A stretch of DNA of 7,392 nucleotides from Candidatus Aerophobota bacterium (GTDB lineage: Bacteria; Aerophobota; Aerophobia; Aerophobales; AE-B3A): NCBI GenBank assembly GCA_030610725.1, contig JAUWRE010000049.1:1-7392 (forward strand), written 5' to 3'. This document shows positions 6,201 to 7,392 of this stretch, one piece after another. Numbering within the stretch: the stretch's first letter is position 1; every line of letters begins with the position of its first letter. Below the pieces are notes generated by a model that made no database searches, had not been told where the DNA came from, and saw nothing but the letters and a program-made list of their open reading frames with translations. The position numbers were made by a program, and so were the translations under genes.

Positions 6201-6597
6201 GTATATTGCCAATAAGATTGAGTTTATTTGCAAACCGTGCCGCTGAATCAAAATCGGGCATGCATATAAGGTTATGAACCTTACGCGTCTTTCCCTTATA
6301 CTTATAGATATTGCTGATTTCGCAGGTAATTATGAAACGGATGGGAGTTAAATTCTCACCGGGAAGTTTAATATTAAGGGAGGGGATATTTTCATCCCTG
6401 AGCTTGAAAAGACCTTTGCCATCAGGAATAAGTTTTTCTTTTATCTCGGCAAGCCATGCCGGATGAGTAAAATCTCCTGTGCCAATAAGGGAAACACCTT
6501 TTAAAGTAGCCCATTGATATAGTGTCTCGAAACATAGACTTTTGGAAGTAGCACGTGAGTATGAAGAGTGAATGTGAAAGTCAGCTACAAAAGACAT
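3226..6597 (-). CDS. EndoQ-UvrD fusion: endonuclease Q (PHP) joined to SF1A DNA helicase, with C-terminal clamp-binding motif
   Basis: A 1123-residue two-part DNA repair protein. Residues 1-430 are endonuclease Q: PHP metal ligands D6/H8/H10 (DFHIHSSYS), E93, H108, H164 (PAHIW) and D223/H225 (NSDAH); a zinc site C279/C282/C295/C298; and the C-terminal helical region ending near PGFDGQYG (401-408). EndoQ nicks DNA 5' to deoxyinosine, uracil and abasic sites. After a charged linker (about 430-470), residues 471-1075 form a UvrD/Rep helicase: Q motif LNEAQKEAV (471-479), Walker A GPGTGKT (491-497), TFSNRAAREM (522-531), TTFHKLG (551-557), DEYQD (680-684), GDPDQAIYGFRGA (707-719), RSYRS (741-745), TLHASKGLEW (1017-1026) and LLYVGMTRAR (1056-1065). 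All catalytic residues look intact. The C terminus is QLELFK, a sliding-clamp binding peptide. The ATG at 6595-6597 has AAGGA 10 bases upstream, and the EndoQ fold begins at residue 4. It lies 29 bp after the C_GCAxxG gene, so it is probably co-transcribed. Confidence 0.95.
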   Translation of the reverse strand: MSFVADFHIHSSYSRATSKSLCFETLYQWATLKGVSLIGTGDFTHPAWLAEIKEKLIPDGKGLFKLRDENIPSLNIKLPGENLTPIRFIITCEISNIYKYKGKTRKVHNLICMPDFDSAARFANKLNLIGNIRSDGRPILGLDSRDLLEILLETSEEAVLVPAHIWTPWFSVLGSKSGFDSIEECYRDLSEHIFALETGLSSDPAMNWTVSKLDGYTLISNSDAHSAPRIGREANLFDCEMSYNAIMNALRYGSKKGFLGTLEFFPQEGKYHFDGHRKCDVCLSPEQSKRYNGICPSCGKPLTLGVMYRVVELADYAMGRKPAAALPYKSIVSLDKIVAEIMGIGPASKKVQGEYQRLLGSLGAELSILLTLSFDTIGKHASSILVEAIRRIRNGKVHASPGFDGQYGSIQVFTEKERNDYSGQTTFFPLQEKEDDTLAKKEMKASFIEEFDAPKLDFEVAKEKHQPSQGLNEAQKEAVKSPFGSLLVIAGPGTGKTRTLVERIIWLITEKSVLPSTILAITFSNRAAREMAERIEAVLAREGVQEKPEITTFHKLGLKIIIENHNKFELKKEPLVLSENDMAYLFSRIAKQTKDSGNISDSSCLEKRIIDFIKKSGDCIAIPEDIYKQIGDVFERYTGYKRKYGFVDFIDLLLLPLSLLANNQEILAPYRQQWQHIFVDEYQDVNALQYRLLRLLAPAGKDLFVIGDPDQAIYGFRGADVGYFTRFKDDYPDAHVVTLTRSYRSTNTILKASGHMISYCALANKQELWSGISGSGHIDISRLPTESSEAENVLKTIEELIGGSSHFAVDTGRSGQGNASDISFGDIAILYRVHSVGDSIAEALGRSGIPTQRTARTSILDNKGVRAALACIKLIGEPQNIFHAENLFYIGIPGLSKHSAARIINTLPSELSGNENIFDWLKRWGRLSPAESQAITHFEIKIESVVAALGCKDLPKALEHAALAMDIEEDELQQPHWLPLIEGAASCTDLSEFLTIISLGKDADFYDPRVEGVTLMTLHASKGLEWKVVFIVGCEEGLIPYNEYNKKADLNEERRLLYVGMTRARQSLFISYAESRKIRGKSAKRCPSPFLADIPTGIKNIRAPFFSKKARKKANGLQLELFK
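3232..3246 (-). other. Sliding-clamp (DnaN) binding motif QLELF at the protein C terminus
   Basis: Codons for residues 1118-1122 spell Q-L-E-L-F, followed only by one lysine and the stop. The bacterial beta-clamp binding consensus is QL(S/D)LF, so only the middle residue differs, by a conservative acidic change. Such motifs typically sit at disordered protein ends, and the preceding stretch (FFSKKARKKANG) is basic and likely flexible. Confidence 0.7.
5314..5328 (-). other. Possible second clamp-binding peptide QTTFF at the EndoQ module boundary
   Basis: Codons for residues 424-428 read Q-T-T-F-F, placed right where a free-standing EndoQ (about 420-430 residues) would end and where the charged linker to the helicase begins. 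It resembles the QxxLF/QxxFF type of clamp or PCNA peptide but is less canonical than the C-terminal QLELF. Archaeal EndoQ is known to work with PCNA, so a relic or still active motif is plausible. Confidence 0.3.
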
Positions 6598-6626
6598 AAA
6601 AAATATTTCCTTTTAATAATAAGAGA

Positions 6627-7067
6627 CTAATCCCTTAGCATTTCTTCCAGAATCTCTACAGCATCCTGGACGAACTTGGGACAAAGCTTGGAAAATAAGG
6701 CTTCTTCTCTTGCTGTCCTCAAGCCTTGCGGAGTGCTGATGTCATATCCTAGTATGTCTTTACAGACAATTGAGTCATTACGAACTTTGAACTTTTCTGC
6801 AAATTTTCTAACCAGTTTATAGGTCTTCTGTTTTGGCTCGTTATCTTCGGCTCTCATCTTGCCATACTTTAAGCCCAGCACCATAAATGCCCCGGTGACT
6901 GCCCCACATACCCCTGCCATCCGCCCCATTCCACCACCAAAACCAGTGGAAAGCTTTGAGGCAACCTGGCTATCCAGGCCAAATTCCCGGCAATAAGCCA
7001 AAAGAACAGACTGGCAACAATTAAATCCATTATTAAAGGAAAATACAGCGGACTCTACTTTATTCAT
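6627..7067 (-). CDS. C_GCAxxG_C_C family redox protein
   Basis: A 146-residue cysteine-rich protein of the C_GCAxxG_C_C family, found mostly in anaerobes and thought to be redox-active, with no settled biochemical role. The signature is visible: FNNGFNCCQSVL (C17, C18), then GFGGGMGRMAGVCGAVTGA with C54 in the CGAxxG core, C102 in VCKDILG and C129 in KLCP, plus C26. The helical C terminus, with VQDAVEILEEML, is typical of the family. There is no signal peptide or transmembrane segment; the Gly-rich stretch is part of the family core. The ATG at 7065-7067 is preceded by AAGGA seven bases upstream. It sits 67 bp after the nitroreductase gene and 29 bp before the EndoQ-UvrD gene, all in one direction, so the three may form one transcript. 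The family assignment is secure; a link to DNA repair is only positional. Confidence 0.9.
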   Translation of the reverse strand: MNKVESAVFSFNNGFNCCQSVLLAYCREFGLDSQVASKLSTGFGGGMGRMAGVCGAVTGAFMVLGLKYGKMRAEDNEPKQKTYKLVRKFAEKFKVRNDSIVCKDILGYDISTPQGLRTAREEALFSKLCPKFVQDAVEILEEMLRD

Positions 7068-7134
7068 TTTCCCATCCTTTCAGGTTTTCTTGACCCCGCG
7101 CCGATGCCTTAAAGAACCTCCGCCACAACTGCAA

Positions 7135-7392
7135 TCAATACCGCTCCCAGTGGAGTACCTCCTGCAAGCTTCTCTTCTTCTTCTCTCTTGTTGGCTCCTC
7201 CGCCGGCACACCTATAGGAACCAGCGTAAGCAGTCTCTTCTCCTTCGGAATACCCAGCAGTTTCTTAAATTCCTCTTCGTGCGGTAATGTATATCCCTCA
7301 AGCCAACACGAACCATACTCAAGGGCAGTAGTGGCTATCAGCATATTCTCCACTGCCGCAGAACCATCTTCTACCCACCATCGAGAAGAAGG
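7135..7392 (-). CDS. Nitroreductase family protein, C-terminal 85 residues (truncated by window edge)
   Basis: The frame is open from the right edge to a TGA at 7135-7137. The visible part reads RWWVEDGSAAVENMLIAT, TALEYGSCWLEGY, KKLLGIPKEKRLLTLVPIGV and ends PAEEPTREKKKRSLQEVLHWERY. This is the typical C-terminal half of FMN-dependent nitroreductase-fold oxidoreductases: a dimer helix with ENMLIA, a GSCW turn, a GIP loop, a LVPIG strand with PAEEP, and a final HWER(Y/W). The FMN-binding N-terminal part is outside the window. A GTG at 7351-7353 is an internal valine, not a start, because the conserved helix continues upstream of it. The physiological substrate cannot be told from this half: family members reduce quinones, nitro compounds or flavins, or take part in cofactor synthesis. 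It is the first gene of the visible right-hand run. Confidence 0.88.
   Translation of the reverse strand, partial: PSSRWWVEDGSAAVENMLIATTALEYGSCWLEGYTLPHEEEFKKLLGIPKEKRLLTLVPIGVPAEEPTREKKKRSLQEVLHWERY

Noticed and set aside
7068..7134. Terminator or riboswitch between the nitroreductase and C_GCAxxG genes
   Set aside because: Only a short, bulged AGGTT...AACCT pairing can be drawn, with no U-tract and no recognisable aptamer core.
7351..7353. GTG start for a 72-residue gene
   Set aside because: The conserved nitroreductase helix continues upstream of this codon to the window edge, so it is an internal valine of a truncated gene.

Overview
The window is a compact bacterial stretch in which every recognisable gene lies on the minus strand, so transcription runs from the right edge (7392) to the left edge (1). 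The base composition is moderately AT-rich. Gene spacing is tight (29 to 67 bp gaps, plus 8-bp and 4-bp overlaps), with a single 185-bp gap at 3041-3225. The gene set suggests an anaerobic or thermotolerant, probably uncultured bacterium: a C_GCAxxG_C_C redox protein, a nitroreductase, an EndoQ-UvrD fusion and glucosyl-3-phosphoglycerate synthase. No rRNA, tRNA, mobile element or CRISPR array was seen, and the phylum cannot be fixed from this sequence.

Right block (3226-7392): the C-terminal end of a nitroreductase-family flavoprotein (cut by the window edge) is followed by a small cysteine-rich C_GCAxxG_C_C protein. After 29 bp comes a 1123-residue protein. Its N-terminal ~430 residues form a complete endonuclease Q (EndoQ; PHP metal site plus four-cysteine zinc site). 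Its C-terminal ~650 residues form a complete UvrD/Rep-type SF1A helicase. The last residues read QLELFK, a near-canonical bacterial sliding-clamp binding peptide. A second clamp-like peptide, QTTFF, sits where a free-standing EndoQ would end. This protein is the most interesting object here: apparently an all-in-one lesion-nicking and strand-displacing repair enzyme for deaminated bases, tethered to the clamp.

Middle gap (3041-3225): a GC-rich imperfect palindrome of about 50 bp of the dispersed-repeat type, a 12-bp tandem repeat, and a candidate sigma70-type promoter for the left block whose -35 lies inside the tandem repeat.

Left block (1-3040): gpgS (GT81), a histidine phosphatase whose GTG start overlaps the gpgS stop by 8 bp, a GT4 glycosyltransferase starting at an ATGA overlap with the phosphatase, and the first 72 residues of another GT-B glycosyltransferase. 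GpgS makes glucosyl-3-phosphoglycerate. The coupled phosphatase is a good candidate to remove the phosphate and give glucosylglycerate. The two glycosyltransferases could extend that product, for example to mannosylglucosylglycerate or a longer glycan. The enzyme families are clear from motifs; the pathway end product is inference.
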